A stretch of 64,000 bases of DNA from Rhodopseudomonas boonkerdii (GTDB lineage: Bacteria; Pseudomonadota; Alphaproteobacteria; Rhizobiales; Xanthobacteraceae): positions 3,844,001-3,908,000 of the forward strand of contig NZ_CP036537.1 of NCBI RefSeq assembly GCF_021184025.1, in the 5' to 3' direction. Positions 1 through 8,850 of the stretch are shown piece by piece. The position numbers were made by a program, and so were the translations under genes. Each line of letters starts with the position of its first letter. Positions within the stretch are counted from its first letter, which is position 1. The notes beneath the pieces are model-generated. The model did no database searches, was not told the origin of the DNA, and saw nothing but the letters and a program-made list of their open reading frames with translations.

Positions 1-630
1 GACCAGCAGGATCGAGAGCAGGAACGGAATGCGCCAGCCATAGCTCATGAACTGTTCCTCCGGCAGCTGCGAGACCAGCGCGAACATGCCGATGGCCGCG
101 AGATTGCCGACGGGATTGCCCACCTGAACCATGCTGCCGAGAAAACCGCGTTTATGGGTCGGGCAATTCTCCACCACCATCAGCACCGCACCGCCCCATT
201 CGCCGCCAAGACCGATGCCCTGCATGAAACGCAAAACGATCAAAAGGATCGGCGCCGCGATGCCGATCTGCGCATAGGTCGGCAGCAGGCCGATGGCGAA
301 TGTGCCGATACCCATCACCATGATCGTGATAGCAAGCATCGCCTTGCGGCCGACACGGTCGCCGTAGTGACCGAAAATCGCCGCACCAAGCGGACGCGCG
401 AGAAAGCCGACCGCATAGGTGCCGAAGGCTGCGATGACAGCCGACGCTGCATCGCCCGTCGCGAAGAAGATTTTGTTGAAGACCAGCGCGGTTGCCGCGC
501 CATAGATCAGGAAGTCATACCACTCGACGGCGGTGCCGATGACGCTCGACCAGACGATCTTGCGCATGGCCGCGGCATCGTCGGGCCCCTTAATTGTTGT
601 GGCTGCGTGAAAATCTTCAGCGACGGTCAT
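1..630 (-). CDS. MFS transporter, metabolite:H+ symporter (MHS) family, partial
   Basis: The start codon is at 630 and the reading frame runs off the left edge, leaving about 210 codons of a protein that normally has 420-450. The inner-membrane carrier probably imports a small organic acid or betaine-like solute with protons. Visible MHS hallmarks are GTAVEWYDFLIYG in the first membrane segment (residues ~31-43), the loop 2-3 motif GHYGDRVGRK, and RFMQGIGLGGEWGGA in segment 4. Several hydrophobic spans are clear. It is divergent from the XRE-cupin regulator, which suggests that regulator controls it. The substrate cannot be read from the sequence. Confidence 0.85.
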   Translation of the reverse strand, partial: MTVAEDFHAATTIKGPDDAAAMRKIVWSSVIGTAVEWYDFLIYGAATALVFNKIFFATGDAASAVIAAFGTYAVGFLARPLGAAIFGHYGDRVGRKAMLAITIMVMGIGTFAIGLLPTYAQIGIAAPILLIVLRFMQGIGLGGEWGGAVLMVVENCPTHKRGFLGSMVQVGNPVGNLAAIGMFALVSQLPEEQFMSYGWRIPFLLSILLV

Positions 631-1122
631 GTTCACTCCTTCAAAAGACATGTTCAGTTTCAGGCGCGCACTCTTTCGTTCCGCATCGCGACATCTCGCG
701 GTGCAGTCCGGTCGTCTCGTAAACTCTCGTGTTGGTGGTCGTGCAGATTGGTGCGACGACCGCTCTTCAGCCTCTCAGCAATGGTGGGGAAACGTCCCGC
801 TTGACGGATGGCAATGTCCCGTCATTCCCTCATGCTCTTCGATCCCCTGTCACAAAGCGAGCATGTTTACTGTGAGAAATCAACGGCACTAAAATCGGCA
901 GATGCCACCGAATGCAGCAGAGCGTGTGTTTTGCCTTTGCTAGACGCAAGATTCGACGGATTCCGGTCCGCTCTGCCTAAATTATCCTTGCCCTTGCCGG
1001 AAATATCTGCAGCTATGTTTTCCATTGGAAACACCTCGACACTGCGACGGCCGTGTCGTCACGGGCATGCGCGGCGGCGCCTGTTGGCAGATCCTGAATG
1101 GTCGCTCAAAGGGAGATCGAGG
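631..1122. other. 492-nt divergent intergenic region
   Basis: The stretch lies between the divergent transporter and regulator genes. The plus-strand frame of the regulator is open back to 808, but that extension lacks cupin or helix-turn-helix similarity and I treat it as untranslated. It has a lower GC content than the genes and one imperfect palindrome (1016-1033). No RNA gene or repeat was recognised. Confidence 0.5.
1016..1033. promoter_or_regulatory. candidate operator, imperfect palindrome
   Basis: The arms TGTTTTCC and GGAAACA surround ATT about 90 nt before the TTG start of the XRE-cupin regulator. One unpaired T breaks the symmetry. A TGTTT...AAACA shape is common for operators of XRE-cupin regulators, so autoregulation is plausible but unproven. 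Confidence 0.3.
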
Positions 1123-1686
1123 TTGCTTGACGTCAGTAAGAATGCGGTCGGTTTCAATCTGAAGCAGTTGCGCACGGCCAAGGGCCTGACCCTCGATCAG
1201 CTCGCGAGCCAGAGCGAGTTGACGCGCGGTTATATTTCGCTGGTCGAACGCGGACTGAAAACGCCGTCGGTGAACGCCCTGCTCCGCCTTGCCGCCGCGC
1301 TCGAGGTCAACGTCACCTATCTGTTCGATCCCAATCCCACACCGGCGCCGCGCTACACGTTATTCCGCCAGAGCGAACAGCACTCGCCGGTTCAGGACGA
1401 CGGTTTCGATCTGGTCGCGCTCGCCGCCAGTCGAACACGGAAGATGATGGAGCCCTTTCTCATCCGTCCGCCACTCAAATTGGCGCCCCGCGCCTCTCAC
1501 GCCGGCGAGGAATTCCTGTTCGTCATCTCAGGCAAGATGGCAATCAGATTCGAAGACGAAGAGATCATTCTGGCCAAAGGCGACTGCCTGTATTTCGCAG
1601 GCGAAACACCACACTGGATCCGCAGCATCGGCAAGACGAAGGCCGATGTGCTGCTCATCGTGTCGGCCACATCGCCGCCGCGCTGA
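1123..1686 (+). CDS. XRE-family regulator with C-terminal cupin domain
   Basis: This 187-residue transcription factor has an N-terminal helix-turn-helix (about residues 10-65, with the TLDQLASQSELTRGYIS recognition region and LVERGLKTPS) and a C-terminal cupin sensor fold (about 105-185, with HAGEEFLFVISG and GDCLYFAGETPHW). This architecture regulates amino-acid, polyamine or organic-acid catabolism genes in response to a ligand in the cupin. I chose the TTG start at 1123 because GGGAG lies about 8 nt upstream and residues before it are unlike the family. The frame is open further upstream to 808. It probably controls the divergent transporter. Confidence 0.85.
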   Translation: MLDVSKNAVGFNLKQLRTAKGLTLDQLASQSELTRGYISLVERGLKTPSVNALLRLAAALEVNVTYLFDPNPTPAPRYTLFRQSEQHSPVQDDGFDLVALAASRTRKMMEPFLIRPPLKLAPRASHAGEEFLFVISGKMAIRFEDEEIILAKGDCLYFAGETPHWIRSIGKTKADVLLIVSATSPPR

Positions 1687-1695
1687 CGCCGAGCT

Positions 1696-2457
1696 TTATC
1701 CTGCCACCACGACTCTTGCGCCACTGGCAGCGAACATCGCCCGTTGATTGTTCGGCGCGTCGCCATCGGTCACCAGCGTCCAGTGCGGCGGCAGCGGTGC
1801 CCAGGCGTCCTGCTCGGCGCGGCCGAGCTTACCGGCATCGGCCAGCACGATCACATCCTTCGCCTGCTGCATCATCAGTGATTTCAGCGCGACCTGTTCG
1901 AGATCGGCCTCGCACAGGCCGCGTCCGTTGACGACACCGTCGGCGCTCATGATGGCGCGATCCGCCGTCATGCGGCGCAGCGCTTCGGCCGCAAGCGGCC
2001 CCATGGTGCTCATGCTGGTGGCACGGATCGCGCCGCCGAGCACGATCAGTTCGATGCCCGGCGCTTTGGCGAGGAAAGGCAGCAGCGCGAGATTGTTGGT
2101 GATGATACGCAGCTTGCGCTGCAGCAGCAGCCGGCCGAAGGCGGCCACCGTGGAGCCGGCATCGAGGATCAGCGTCTCTCCGTCCTTGACGAGATCGGCT
2201 GCTGCCTGAGCGATCGCCTGCTTGGCCTTGCCCTGCACGGCAATCCGCTGATCGAGCGTCGCCTCGGCGACATGCCCGGCCAAGATGGCGCCGCCATAGG
2301 TGCGACGCACATGATTGTTCCTGGAAAGAAACTGCAGGTCGCGGCGAACGGTAGAGGCAGAGACGTCGAAGCGACGGGCGAGATCATCGACGTCGATCTC
2401 GCCCGCATTCAACGCATCGAGCAGGCGCGCTCGCCGTTCTTTGCTCCGCATCGACAT
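1696..2457 (-). CDS. DeoR-family transcriptional regulator
   Basis: This 253-residue repressor has an N-terminal DeoR helix-turn-helix (about residues 5-58, RRARLLDALNAGEIDVDDLA, then SASTVRRDL) and a DeoRC sugar-phosphate sensor domain (about 75-235, with ILDAGSTVAAFGRLL and ITNNLALLPFL). It follows the threonate genes on the same strand, so it is the natural regulator of them. I start at 2457 (MSMRSKERR). The frame remains open to 2601, but those 48 codons are the translation of a dispersed palindromic repeat and are not family sequence. The inducer would be a phosphorylated acid-sugar intermediate; this is inference. Confidence 0.88.
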   Translation of the reverse strand: MSMRSKERRARLLDALNAGEIDVDDLARRFDVSASTVRRDLQFLSRNNHVRRTYGGAILAGHVAEATLDQRIAVQGKAKQAIAQAAADLVKDGETLILDAGSTVAAFGRLLLQRKLRIITNNLALLPFLAKAPGIELIVLGGAIRATSMSTMGPLAAEALRRMTADRAIMSADGVVNGRGLCEADLEQVALKSLMMQQAKDVIVLADAGKLGRAEQDAWAPLPPHWTLVTDGDAPNNQRAMFAASGARVVVAG

Positions 2458-2472
2458 GCCTAGCCGCCCCAC

Positions 2473-2612
2473 TCCCTGTGCCCCGGACGCAATGCGATAC
2501 GCAGTATCGCTTCGCAGAGCCGGGGCCGTCACGAATACCGGCGCCTTGTGCGGTCCCGGTTCTGCTAGGCAGCGTTGCACGCCGCATCGCGCCCGGGACA
2601 CGGATGGGTCAT
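2473..2612. repeat. dispersed palindromic repeat, type B (copy 1)
   Basis: An imperfect long palindrome of about 135 bp whose arms carry CCCGG(A/G)CGC, GCTTCGCAGAGCCGG and GGTCCCGGTTCTGC. Related copies lie at 18203-18332, 32326-32465 and 60044-60193. It separates the DeoR gene from pdxA2. Confidence 0.85.
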
Positions 2613-2625
2613 TGCACGGATCGCG

Positions 2626-3627
2626 TCAAGCCGGCTTGGCGCCCGGCGCCAGATCCACCGCCTGACGCAGCGCCTCGATCAGGCTGCGCTCGTCGGCAAT
2701 GCCCTTGCCGGCGATATCGAAAGCAGTGCCGTGATCCACCGAGGTGCGGATCACCGGCAAACCAACCGTGATGTTCACGCCGGATTCGAGGCCGAGCACC
2801 TTGATCGGCCCGTGACCCTGATCGTGATACATGGCGACCACCATGTCGTAGTCGCCGCGGCCGGCGAGGAAGAACAGCGTATCGGCTGGCAGCGGGCCGC
2901 GCACGTCCCACCCCTTTTTCTGGCAGGCCTCCACGGCGGGCGTGATCTTCTCCGCCTCCTCACCATAGCCGAACAGGCCGTTCTCACCGGCATGCGGATT
3001 GATGGCGCAGACGCCGATCTTCGGGGTCTTGATCCCTGCCTTCACCAGTACATCGTGGCCGCGCGTGATCACGCGCTCGACCAGCCCCGGCTCGATCTTC
3101 CGGATGGCGTCGATCAGCCCGATATGCGTGGTCACGTGAATGACGCGCAATTTCGGCGAGACCAGCATCATGGACACTTCCGGCGTGCCGGTGAGGTGCG
3201 CGAGCAGCTCGGTGTGACCGGGATATTTGTGGCCGGCCGCATGCAGCGCTTCCTTCGACAGCGGCGCGGTGCAGATGCCCTGGGCAAGCCCGGCCTGCAC
3301 CACCTGCACGGCCCTTTCGATGTAGCGATAGGCGGCTTCACCAGCCACCGGCGACATCTGACCGAACGGCAGGTCTTCGGGCACGATCTTCAGATCGACG
3401 CACTGCACGTTCTTCGACGTGAAATTCGCATCCTTCGCGTCGACCAGAGAATCGACGTCGAGCGACGTGCCGACGATCTTGCCAGCCTGACGCAGGCGGC
3501 CGGCATCGCCGATCACCAGCATGTTGCACAGCGCCTGCGCTTCCGGCTGCGCCAACGCCTTCATGATCACTTCGGGGCCGATGCCGGCCGGATCGCCCAT
3601 GGTGATCGCAATGGTCGGACGGGTCAT
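2626..3627 (-). CDS. pdxA2: PdxA2-like 4-phospho-D-threonate/erythronate dehydrogenase
   Basis: A 333-residue PdxA-family NAD-dependent dehydrogenase. It would oxidise and decarboxylate a 4-phosphorylated four-carbon acid sugar to dihydroxyacetone phosphate. The opening ITMGDPAGIGPE is the family signature. Metal-ligand histidines are visible in YPGHTELLAH (~residue 133) and MYHDQGHGPIK (~266). It overlaps the DUF1537 kinase stop by four bases (ATGA), a pairing known for D-threonate catabolism (DtnK-PdxA2), so I prefer this role to pyridoxal synthesis (PdxA). A housekeeping PdxA should exist elsewhere in the genome. Confidence 0.85.
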   Translation of the reverse strand: MTRPTIAITMGDPAGIGPEVIMKALAQPEAQALCNMLVIGDAGRLRQAGKIVGTSLDVDSLVDAKDANFTSKNVQCVDLKIVPEDLPFGQMSPVAGEAAYRYIERAVQVVQAGLAQGICTAPLSKEALHAAGHKYPGHTELLAHLTGTPEVSMMLVSPKLRVIHVTTHIGLIDAIRKIEPGLVERVITRGHDVLVKAGIKTPKIGVCAINPHAGENGLFGYGEEAEKITPAVEACQKKGWDVRGPLPADTLFFLAGRGDYDMVVAMYHDQGHGPIKVLGLESGVNITVGLPVIRTSVDHGTAFDIAGKGIADERSLIEALRQAVDLAPGAKPA

Positions 3628-4877
3628 GAGAAGCTTCCTTTGGTTCGGACGGCGCGAAGGCGTTCGCTAATACGGATAAGACTCATCTCGTCACCAAAGG
3701 CACCGGCCTTGGTGGCGATCGGCACAGAGAGTTGCCCGAGGGTTTGACCGAGCGAAACGCCCGGCTCGATCTCATCGGCAAGGCGTATGCCATTGACGCC
3801 AAAGCGCGACAGCAGCGCGGCGGCGGTCTCGCCGCCTGTGGCAGCGAAGGCGCCGATGGCAGGCGCGATGCTTTCCAGTGTCACGGCAAGGCCATCGGCG
3901 AGCTTGGGACCGAGCGCCATGTTCGGACGATCGTCCATCATGATCTCGACCAGCGCATCGCCGCCGGACGTCAGATGCTTGGACACATCAGCGGCAAGCC
4001 TTGCGCGCTCGGGCGCGGAAGCATCGAGCAGGGTTTCGGGCGCCACCGGAAAATGTTTGACGGTACCGGTTTCATCAAGTTTTTTCGCAGCCGAGCGCGA
4101 TGCGCCGGCGAGTGAGCCGACGACGATCAACGTGCCCTTCTCGCTGACAGGAATGCGCAGCGGTGCGACCGCCGTGCCGGCGCCGAGACCGGCAAGCGCA
4201 TGCGCAAGGCCTGCGCTGCCGATGAAGAACGTCGCCTTCGAGGCATGGGGGCTTGCTTCAGCGATCAAATGCAGATCGTTATCGGTCTCAGCATCGCAGC
4301 ACGCGACGACATCGCCTTCAGCCGCGAGCTTCGTGAGAACAGCTTTCAGATTGCCGCCGCGAATGGTGGCGAGCGTCACTTTCGCGCCGCGGATGCCGGC
4401 AGTGGCCAGCACATCGACAAGATCGGCATTCGGATAGGTATGGTCGCGCTGCCAGACTTCGGCCTCCTCGAGCGGGCTTCCCTTGACAAGAATGCGTCCG
4501 TCGACGGTGGTGCGGCCGGTGGCCGGAAAGGCCGGCGCAAACACGCCGAAGCCAGCCCCAAGATTGGCCTTGAGAAAGTCGAGCGCGGCCTTGGTCTCGG
4601 CGGCGGGCTGTCCCCGCAACGTCGAATCGATTTTCTTGAACAGCTTGCGGCCGGGTTCGCACAGGCGTGTGAGGATATCCGCATGCCGCTGCGCAGCGTC
4701 CACGGCACTCATGCCGCGGCTCGCTGCATCATAGGCCAGCACCGGAAGCTGGTGATCCGACGCATCGGATACTTCGCCCCATGTCACCGCGGCAATGCTT
4801 CCCCGCCGCCCGAAGGCGATGGCGCAGTCCGCAGCACCGGTGAGATCGTCCGCGAGGATCAGCCAGCGATCCGTCAT
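3624..4877 (-). CDS. dtnK: four-carbon acid-sugar kinase (DUF1537 family)
   Basis: A 417-residue cytoplasmic kinase that phosphorylates a C4 acid sugar such as D-threonate. The N-terminal substrate domain begins ILADDLTGAADCA. The C-terminal nucleotide-binding part holds ATGGETAAALLSRFG (~residues 360-375). The start is at 4877, one base after the permease stop (TGA-C-ATG), and the stop overlaps the pdxA2 start, so the three genes are translationally coupled. The frame is open upstream to 5135, but that sequence belongs to the permease. D-threonate is preferred over D-erythronate because no separate erythronate dehydrogenase is adjacent. Confidence 0.85.
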   Translation of the reverse strand: MTDRWLILADDLTGAADCAIAFGRRGSIAAVTWGEVSDASDHQLPVLAYDAASRGMSAVDAAQRHADILTRLCEPGRKLFKKIDSTLRGQPAAETKAALDFLKANLGAGFGVFAPAFPATGRTTVDGRILVKGSPLEEAEVWQRDHTYPNADLVDVLATAGIRGAKVTLATIRGGNLKAVLTKLAAEGDVVACCDAETDNDLHLIAEASPHASKATFFIGSAGLAHALAGLGAGTAVAPLRIPVSEKGTLIVVGSLAGASRSAAKKLDETGTVKHFPVAPETLLDASAPERARLAADVSKHLTSGGDALVEIMMDDRPNMALGPKLADGLAVTLESIAPAIGAFAATGGETAAALLSRFGVNGIRLADEIEPGVSLGQTLGQLSVPIATKAGAFGDEMSLIRISERLRAVRTKGSFS

Positions 4878-4878
4878 G

Positions 4879-5910
4879 TCAGTGTCCGGTTGCCGGAGCC
4901 GAGGATGCCGGCGCCTGCGCGGGCGTGGTCGTTTCTTCTTCCACCGGCTCCACGTCGCGGCCGACGATCTTTGCAGTCCATGCGGTGGCGATCGGCACCA
5001 GGATGGCGGTGACGACGACACAGGCCGCAACGAGGATGGTCGCAGGCGCAGCGGCTTCTGCATAGGCCGGATTGGCGGCAGCGACGATGGCAGGCACGGC
5101 GGCGGCGTTACCGGCCGTCGAAGCCGCGGCAACACCGGCGACGCCGTTACCGCCGATCAGACGATCAGCGAAGAACAGTGGAATGCCCGTGAACACGACG
5201 ACGGCGACACCCATGCCGAGACCGAGCAGACCGGCTTGCCAGACCTTGCTGAGATCGAGGCCAGCACCGAGCGCGAAGGCAAAGAACGGGATCATCACCG
5301 GAATCGCCGCGCTGAGAAAAGCGCGCATGTCGCGATCGAGATTGCCGATCAGCATGCCAACGGCCAGCGGCAGGATGGCGCCGACCAGCGTCTGCACCGG
5401 GAAAGCCGAGAGGCCGGCCACGCCGAGCGTGATCATGGTGAGAAACGGACCGCTTTCCAGCGACATGATTGTGTAAGCGCCAACGTCGCGCGGACGGCCG
5501 TACTGGCCCATCAGCGCCATGTAGAGACCGCCATTGGTGTCATTCATGGACGCGACGATGGCGAGGGTCGAGAGACCGGCGAACATGCCGGCGGAAACCG
5601 GAGCTTCAGCGAAGCCGAGGACGCGGCCGAAGATCAGGCCGAGCACCATGGCGGTGCCGACCTTCACCAGCAGCAGCGTGCCGCCCTTCTTGACGATATA
5701 GGGGGTCGCCTTGAAGTCGATGCTGGCGCCCATGCAAACGTAGAAAACGGCCAAAATGGTCAAAGCACCGGAAAACAGCGCGCCGGTGAACGAGCCGAAA
5801 TATTTCGGGGTGCCGGGAAAAAAGGTCGCGATCAGGGCGCCGGCCAGAAGCGGGACCACCATCATACCGCCGGGGACCTTTTCAATCGCCCGCTTGATTG
5901 GAATCTGCAT
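4879..5910 (-). CDS. kdgT: KdgT-family acid-sugar permease
   Basis: A 343-residue inner-membrane carrier of the 2-keto-3-deoxygluconate transporter family with about ten hydrophobic spans. Family features include [24 protein letters not shown] cut short at its first segment, [16 protein letters not shown] in the middle and [17 protein letters not shown] late in the protein. It is first in the operon with the acid-sugar kinase and PdxA2, so its cargo is probably a four-carbon acid sugar and not KDG. GGGAG lies 8 nt before the ATG. The proline/alanine-rich C-terminal tail is likely cytoplasmic. Confidence 0.85.
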   Translation of the reverse strand: MQIPIKRAIEKVPGGMMVVPLLAGALIATFFPGTPKYFGSFTGALFSGALTILAVFYVCMGASIDFKATPYIVKKGGTLLLVKVGTAMVLGLIFGRVLGFAEAPVSAGMFAGLSTLAIVASMNDTNGGLYMALMGQYGRPRDVGAYTIMSLESGPFLTMITLGVAGLSAFPVQTLVGAILPLAVGMLIGNLDRDMRAFLSAAIPVMIPFFAFALGAGLDLSKVWQAGLLGLGMGVAVVVFTGIPLFFADRLIGGNGVAGVAAASTAGNAAAVPAIVAAANPAYAEAAAPATILVAACVVVTAILVPIATAWTAKIVGRDVEPVEEETTTPAQAPASSAPATGH

Positions 5911-5930
5911 GTTGAACTCCCGGTCTGCGC

Positions 5931-6050
5931 GTTTTGCGCATCAATCCATTATTCATTCCGCGCAATTCGCCCGTATGGCCTCAGCGCGGGCGGCGGTTTA
6001 TGCGCGTGACGCGCAAATGACAACCCCGATTTGCGCAATTCGCGCATCTC
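5931..6050. promoter_or_regulatory. cluster of TTGCGC/GCGCAA motifs upstream of kdgT
   Basis: Four related motifs lie in the 140 bases before kdgT: TTTTGCGCA (5932-5940), GCGCAATTCGC (5960-5970), GCGCAAATG (6011-6019) and TTTGCGCAATTCGCGCA (6030-6046). They occur in both orientations, as expected for repeated binding sites of a regulator such as the DeoR protein of this cluster. Confidence 0.4.
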
Positions 6051-6222
6051 TTAAAAGCGTCTTAATCCGGCAGTGTTCCGGGGGCATTGCCGCAAGGATG
6101 CCGCAAGACGGCGGGACGCCGCGTCGAAAGGGCCTCAAATAGCGGTATAAAGAGACCGTTTGCTGCAAGGAAGCCGCAGCCCTGCCCCTGCTTTGCCGCA
6201 GCCGCCGCCGGTTTGCCGCAAG

Positions 6223-6258
6223 AAAAAGCGCCGGCCTGAGGGGTCCAGGCCGGCGCTT
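6223..6258 (-). terminator. intrinsic terminator of binding-protein gene 1
   Basis: Read on the minus strand, AAGCGCCGGCCTG and CAGGCCGGCGCTT form a 13-bp perfect stem with a 7-nt loop followed by TTTC. It lies about 50 nt after the stop at 6307. Confidence 0.85.
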
Positions 6259-6306
6259 CGGTCTTTTGGTGTGTCAGCAGCGAGGCAGCAAATGCCCCGG
6301 CGCCGA

Positions 6307-7947
6307 TCAGTCCTTCTTGTCGATGTTCCAGAACACCGGGGTCGCGGCGCCCGGCAGCACGCCGGTCAGGGAGGTGCGCCACACGCTCGGAATCTGGTAT
6401 TCGCCGAGCGGCAGATAGGCGACCTGCTCGAGCGCACGCGCCTGGACTTCCGCAGCGATCTTCTTCTGCTCATCCGGCGACGAGGCACGCGCATATTTGT
6501 CACGCAGCTCTTCGATCTTCGCGTCCTCGAACCAGCCGAACCAGCCGCCCTTCGTGCCGCGGCCCGAGACCGAGACGTTGGAGACCGGGTTGAGGATGTC
6601 CGCACCGACCCAGTTGGTGAAGAACATGTTCCAGCCGCCTTCCTTCACCGGCTTCTGGCTGGCGCGACGGGTCACGACGGTCTGCCAGTCGGTGGCCTGC
6701 ACTTCGACCTTGAAGCCGGCATCGCGCAGCAGCTGCGCCGCCACGATCGGCTGCGCCTTCAGCGACGACACATCGGTCGGCGCCATGATCACCACGGGCG
6801 TGCCGTCATAACCGGATTCCGCGAGTGCCTTCTTGGCTTCCGCCATGCCGCTGCCCTTGACCAGGGTCTCGGAGCCGACATCGGCGGCATTCGGCGTATC
6901 GCAGCCGAACATGGCGCCGCAGATCTTCATGTACTTCGCATCGCCGACCAGTGCGTCGAGCACCGGCTTCTGGTTCATCGCCAGGAAAGCCGCGCGGCGA
7001 ACCTTGACGTTATCGAACGGCGGCAACAGGAAGTTCATGCGGCCGAGCGTCTGGTAGCCGAGCTTGTTCAGGATCTCGATCTTGAGCTCCTTGTCCTTGG
7101 CAAGAATCGGCAGCAGATCGTAGGGACCGTTCTCCATGAAATCGATGTCGCCGGACTGCAGCGCGTTCACCGCAGTCTGCGCATCGGGCATGGTGATCCA
7201 TTCAACGCGATCGACCTTCACCACCTTGCCGCCCGAGGCCCAATCCGGCGGCTCCGAACGCGGCACGTAGTCCTTGTTCTTCTCGTAGACGGCCTTCACG
7301 CCCGGCTGGAATTCAGCCTGCACGAACTTGAACGGACCCGAACCGATCTGCTCGGGGATCGCCTTGCCCGCCGGCGTTTCAGCGAGTCGCTTCGGCATCA
7401 TGAACGGCACCAGCGACGACGGCTTGGCGATGGAGTCGAGCACGAGGCCGTAGGGCTCCTTCAGCGTCAGCACGATGGTCTTGGCGTCGGGCGCCTCGAT
7501 GCTCTTGGTGAAGTCCATGAGCTTCTGGCCCATGCCGTCATTGCGGCCCCAGCGCTGCAGCGATGCGACGCAGTCTTCCGCCGTCACCGGCTTGCCGTCA
7601 TGCCACTTCAGGCCATCGCGCAACGTGAAAGTGTAGACGAGCTTGTCGTCCGACACCTTGAACTCCGCCATCTGCGGCTTGATCTCGAATTTCGAATTGA
7701 TCGCCAGCAGCGTGTCGTAAACCATGTAGCCGTGATCGCGCACGATATAGGCGGTGGTGATGCCGGGATCGAGCACGCGCAGATCGGAATGCATCACTGC
7801 GGTGATGGTCTTGCCGGCCGCCTCGGCGGGCGAGGACATCATCGGCAGCGCAACTATCGGAAGTGCAAGTGCCATCGCAAGCGCGATGCCCGGCAGCGTC
7901 GTTTTCGTAAAGGCTGCAGAGTGCCGCCAACGTGACATGATAGACAT
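6307..7947 (-). CDS. peptide ABC transporter substrate-binding protein (SBP family 5), copy 1
   Basis: A 546-residue periplasmic protein of the DppA/OppA type. The signal peptide covers about residues 1-43, with a hydrophobic core and a probable cut after SSPAEA. The mature protein begins AGKTITAVMHSDLRVLDPG and carries the family pattern LRDGLKWHDGKPVTAEDC. It would capture peptides for the permease/ATPase genes at 12.8-16.4 kb. I start at ATG 7947, with AGGAG 8 nt upstream. A second copy at 9534-11165 is very similar along its whole length, including the leader, so this is a local duplication. Confidence 0.88.
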   Translation of the reverse strand: MSIMSRWRHSAAFTKTTLPGIALAMALALPIVALPMMSSPAEAAGKTITAVMHSDLRVLDPGITTAYIVRDHGYMVYDTLLAINSKFEIKPQMAEFKVSDDKLVYTFTLRDGLKWHDGKPVTAEDCVASLQRWGRNDGMGQKLMDFTKSIEAPDAKTIVLTLKEPYGLVLDSIAKPSSLVPFMMPKRLAETPAGKAIPEQIGSGPFKFVQAEFQPGVKAVYEKNKDYVPRSEPPDWASGGKVVKVDRVEWITMPDAQTAVNALQSGDIDFMENGPYDLLPILAKDKELKIEILNKLGYQTLGRMNFLLPPFDNVKVRRAAFLAMNQKPVLDALVGDAKYMKICGAMFGCDTPNAADVGSETLVKGSGMAEAKKALAESGYDGTPVVIMAPTDVSSLKAQPIVAAQLLRDAGFKVEVQATDWQTVVTRRASQKPVKEGGWNMFFTNWVGADILNPVSNVSVSGRGTKGGWFGWFEDAKIEELRDKYARASSPDEQKKIAAEVQARALEQVAYLPLGEYQIPSVWRTSLTGVLPGAATPVFWNIDKKD

Positions 7948-7959
7948 TCGATCTCTCCT

Positions 7960-8110
7960 GACTGGATTCTGATCACAGGCCGATGATTGCTTATGCAACG
8001 CGATCTATTTTTGAGCGCTTCGCAAACTGTCTTTATCATTTAGACTTCAAAGACTTGCATCAAGCTCGTTGCGCGTCAATCGCGATTTCGATGTCGTGCA
8101 GAGATGCGAT
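7960..8110 (-). promoter_or_regulatory. conserved leader/promoter region shared with copy 2
   Basis: The bases upstream of copy 1 closely resemble those upstream of copy 2 (11175-11330). Shared minus-strand strings include TTGATGCAAG, CTAA(A/T)TGATAAAG, GCTCAAAA and CCAGTCAGGAGAGAT. TTGATG could be a -35 box, but no -10 box can be fixed. Confidence 0.4.
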
Positions 8111-8173
8111 GCGGCCTGCGACGAAATGCGGAGTGTGAACCGCGAAAGAAGTTTGAGAGCAGCTTCCCGTTCA

Positions 8174-8452
8174 CTCCGTCCTCATCCTGAGGAGCGCGTT
8201 CCTGCGCGCGTCTCGAAGGATGGCCGTACGTTCGAGCCAAGCCAGCTCATGGTTCGAGACGGCGCGCTGCGCCTCCTCACCATAAGGGCAGCGAGTGAGA
8301 CTGACATGGACAAAGCGGGCGCGCATTCACTCAGCCCCTCATCCTGAGGAGCGGCCGCAGGCCGCGTCTCGAAGGATGGCCGCACGCTCCGAGCCAAGCC
8401 AGCTCATGGTTCGAGACGGCGCGCCGCGCCTCCTCACCATGAGGGCACGGTG
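8174..8452. repeat. REP-like array, left of the GIY-YIG gene
   Basis: There are four palindromic units in alternating order. Two are of the form CATCCTGAGGAGCG...GTCTCGAAGGATGG (8181-8232, 8336-8382). Two are of the form ATGGTTCGAGAC...CTCACCATRAGGG (8249-8294, 8405-8450). Each forms a hairpin with a variable GC-rich tip. Confidence 0.9.
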
Positions 8453-8519
8453 GCGAGGCGCTTGACTCTATAACGGCAAGCGCGATCCTCGCATCGGCTG
8501 ACAGCGGGGCGAGACGCGC

Positions 8520-8828
8520 ATGCTGGACGGGGCTTATGTCTACATCCTGCGATGCGCGGACCGCAGTTACTATGTCGGCGTCACCCGCCGCGATCCCGAA
8601 CTGCGACTGGCACAGCACAATGCCGGGAGCTTTCCCGGCTATACGCTTACCCGCCGTCCCGTTGAAATGGTCTTCGTCGAATGGTTCGAGCAGATCACCG
8701 ATGCCATTGAAAGCGAGCGCCAAATCAAACGCTGGAGCCGCGCCAAGAAGGAAGCTCTGATCCGCGGCGATTTTGCCGCGCTGCGGGTGCTGGCGTCGCG
8801 GAAGGGACGGAACAAGCCGACGGAGTGA
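8520..8828 (+). CDS. small GIY-YIG domain endonuclease-like protein
   Basis: A 102-residue single-domain protein of the URI/GIY-YIG superfamily (YhbQ-like, COG2827 type). Visible elements are VYILRCADRSYYVGVTRR (residues ~7-24), matching the GIY...YIG strands, the basic helix DPELRLAQHNAG, and ESERQIKRWSRAKKEALI (~64-81), which holds the conserved glutamate and basic tail. No DNA-binding extension is present. It sits alone inside an array of REP-like palindromes between two duplicated transporter genes. Its cellular role is unknown. An association with the repeats, as for REP-linked transposases, is a hypothesis. Confidence 0.85.
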   Translation: MLDGAYVYILRCADRSYYVGVTRRDPELRLAQHNAGSFPGYTLTRRPVEMVFVEWFEQITDAIESERQIKRWSRAKKEALIRGDFAALRVLASRKGRNKPTE

Positions 8829-8850
8829 CTGACGGCGGAGTTTTGCTGCA

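Larger units (their letters stand above)
5911..6306. other. 396-nt intergenic region between kdgT and the first binding-protein gene
   Basis: This contains the TTGCGC motif cluster near kdgT, and the terminator of the upstream-lying binding-protein gene at 6223-6258. The part 6050-6220 shows repeated TTGCCGCAAG/TTTGCCGCA strings but no gene. Confidence 0.5.

Noticed and set aside
4795..6009. Long plus-strand open frame opposite kdgT and the kinase gene
   Set aside because: It is antisense to two well-supported genes and reads as low-complexity Asp/His/Arg/Gly-rich sequence, the usual artefact of GC-rich codon bias.
6160..7935. 591-codon plus-strand frame opposite binding-protein copy 1
   Set aside because: Arg/His-rich with no domain; the minus-strand frame has a signal peptide and family motifs.
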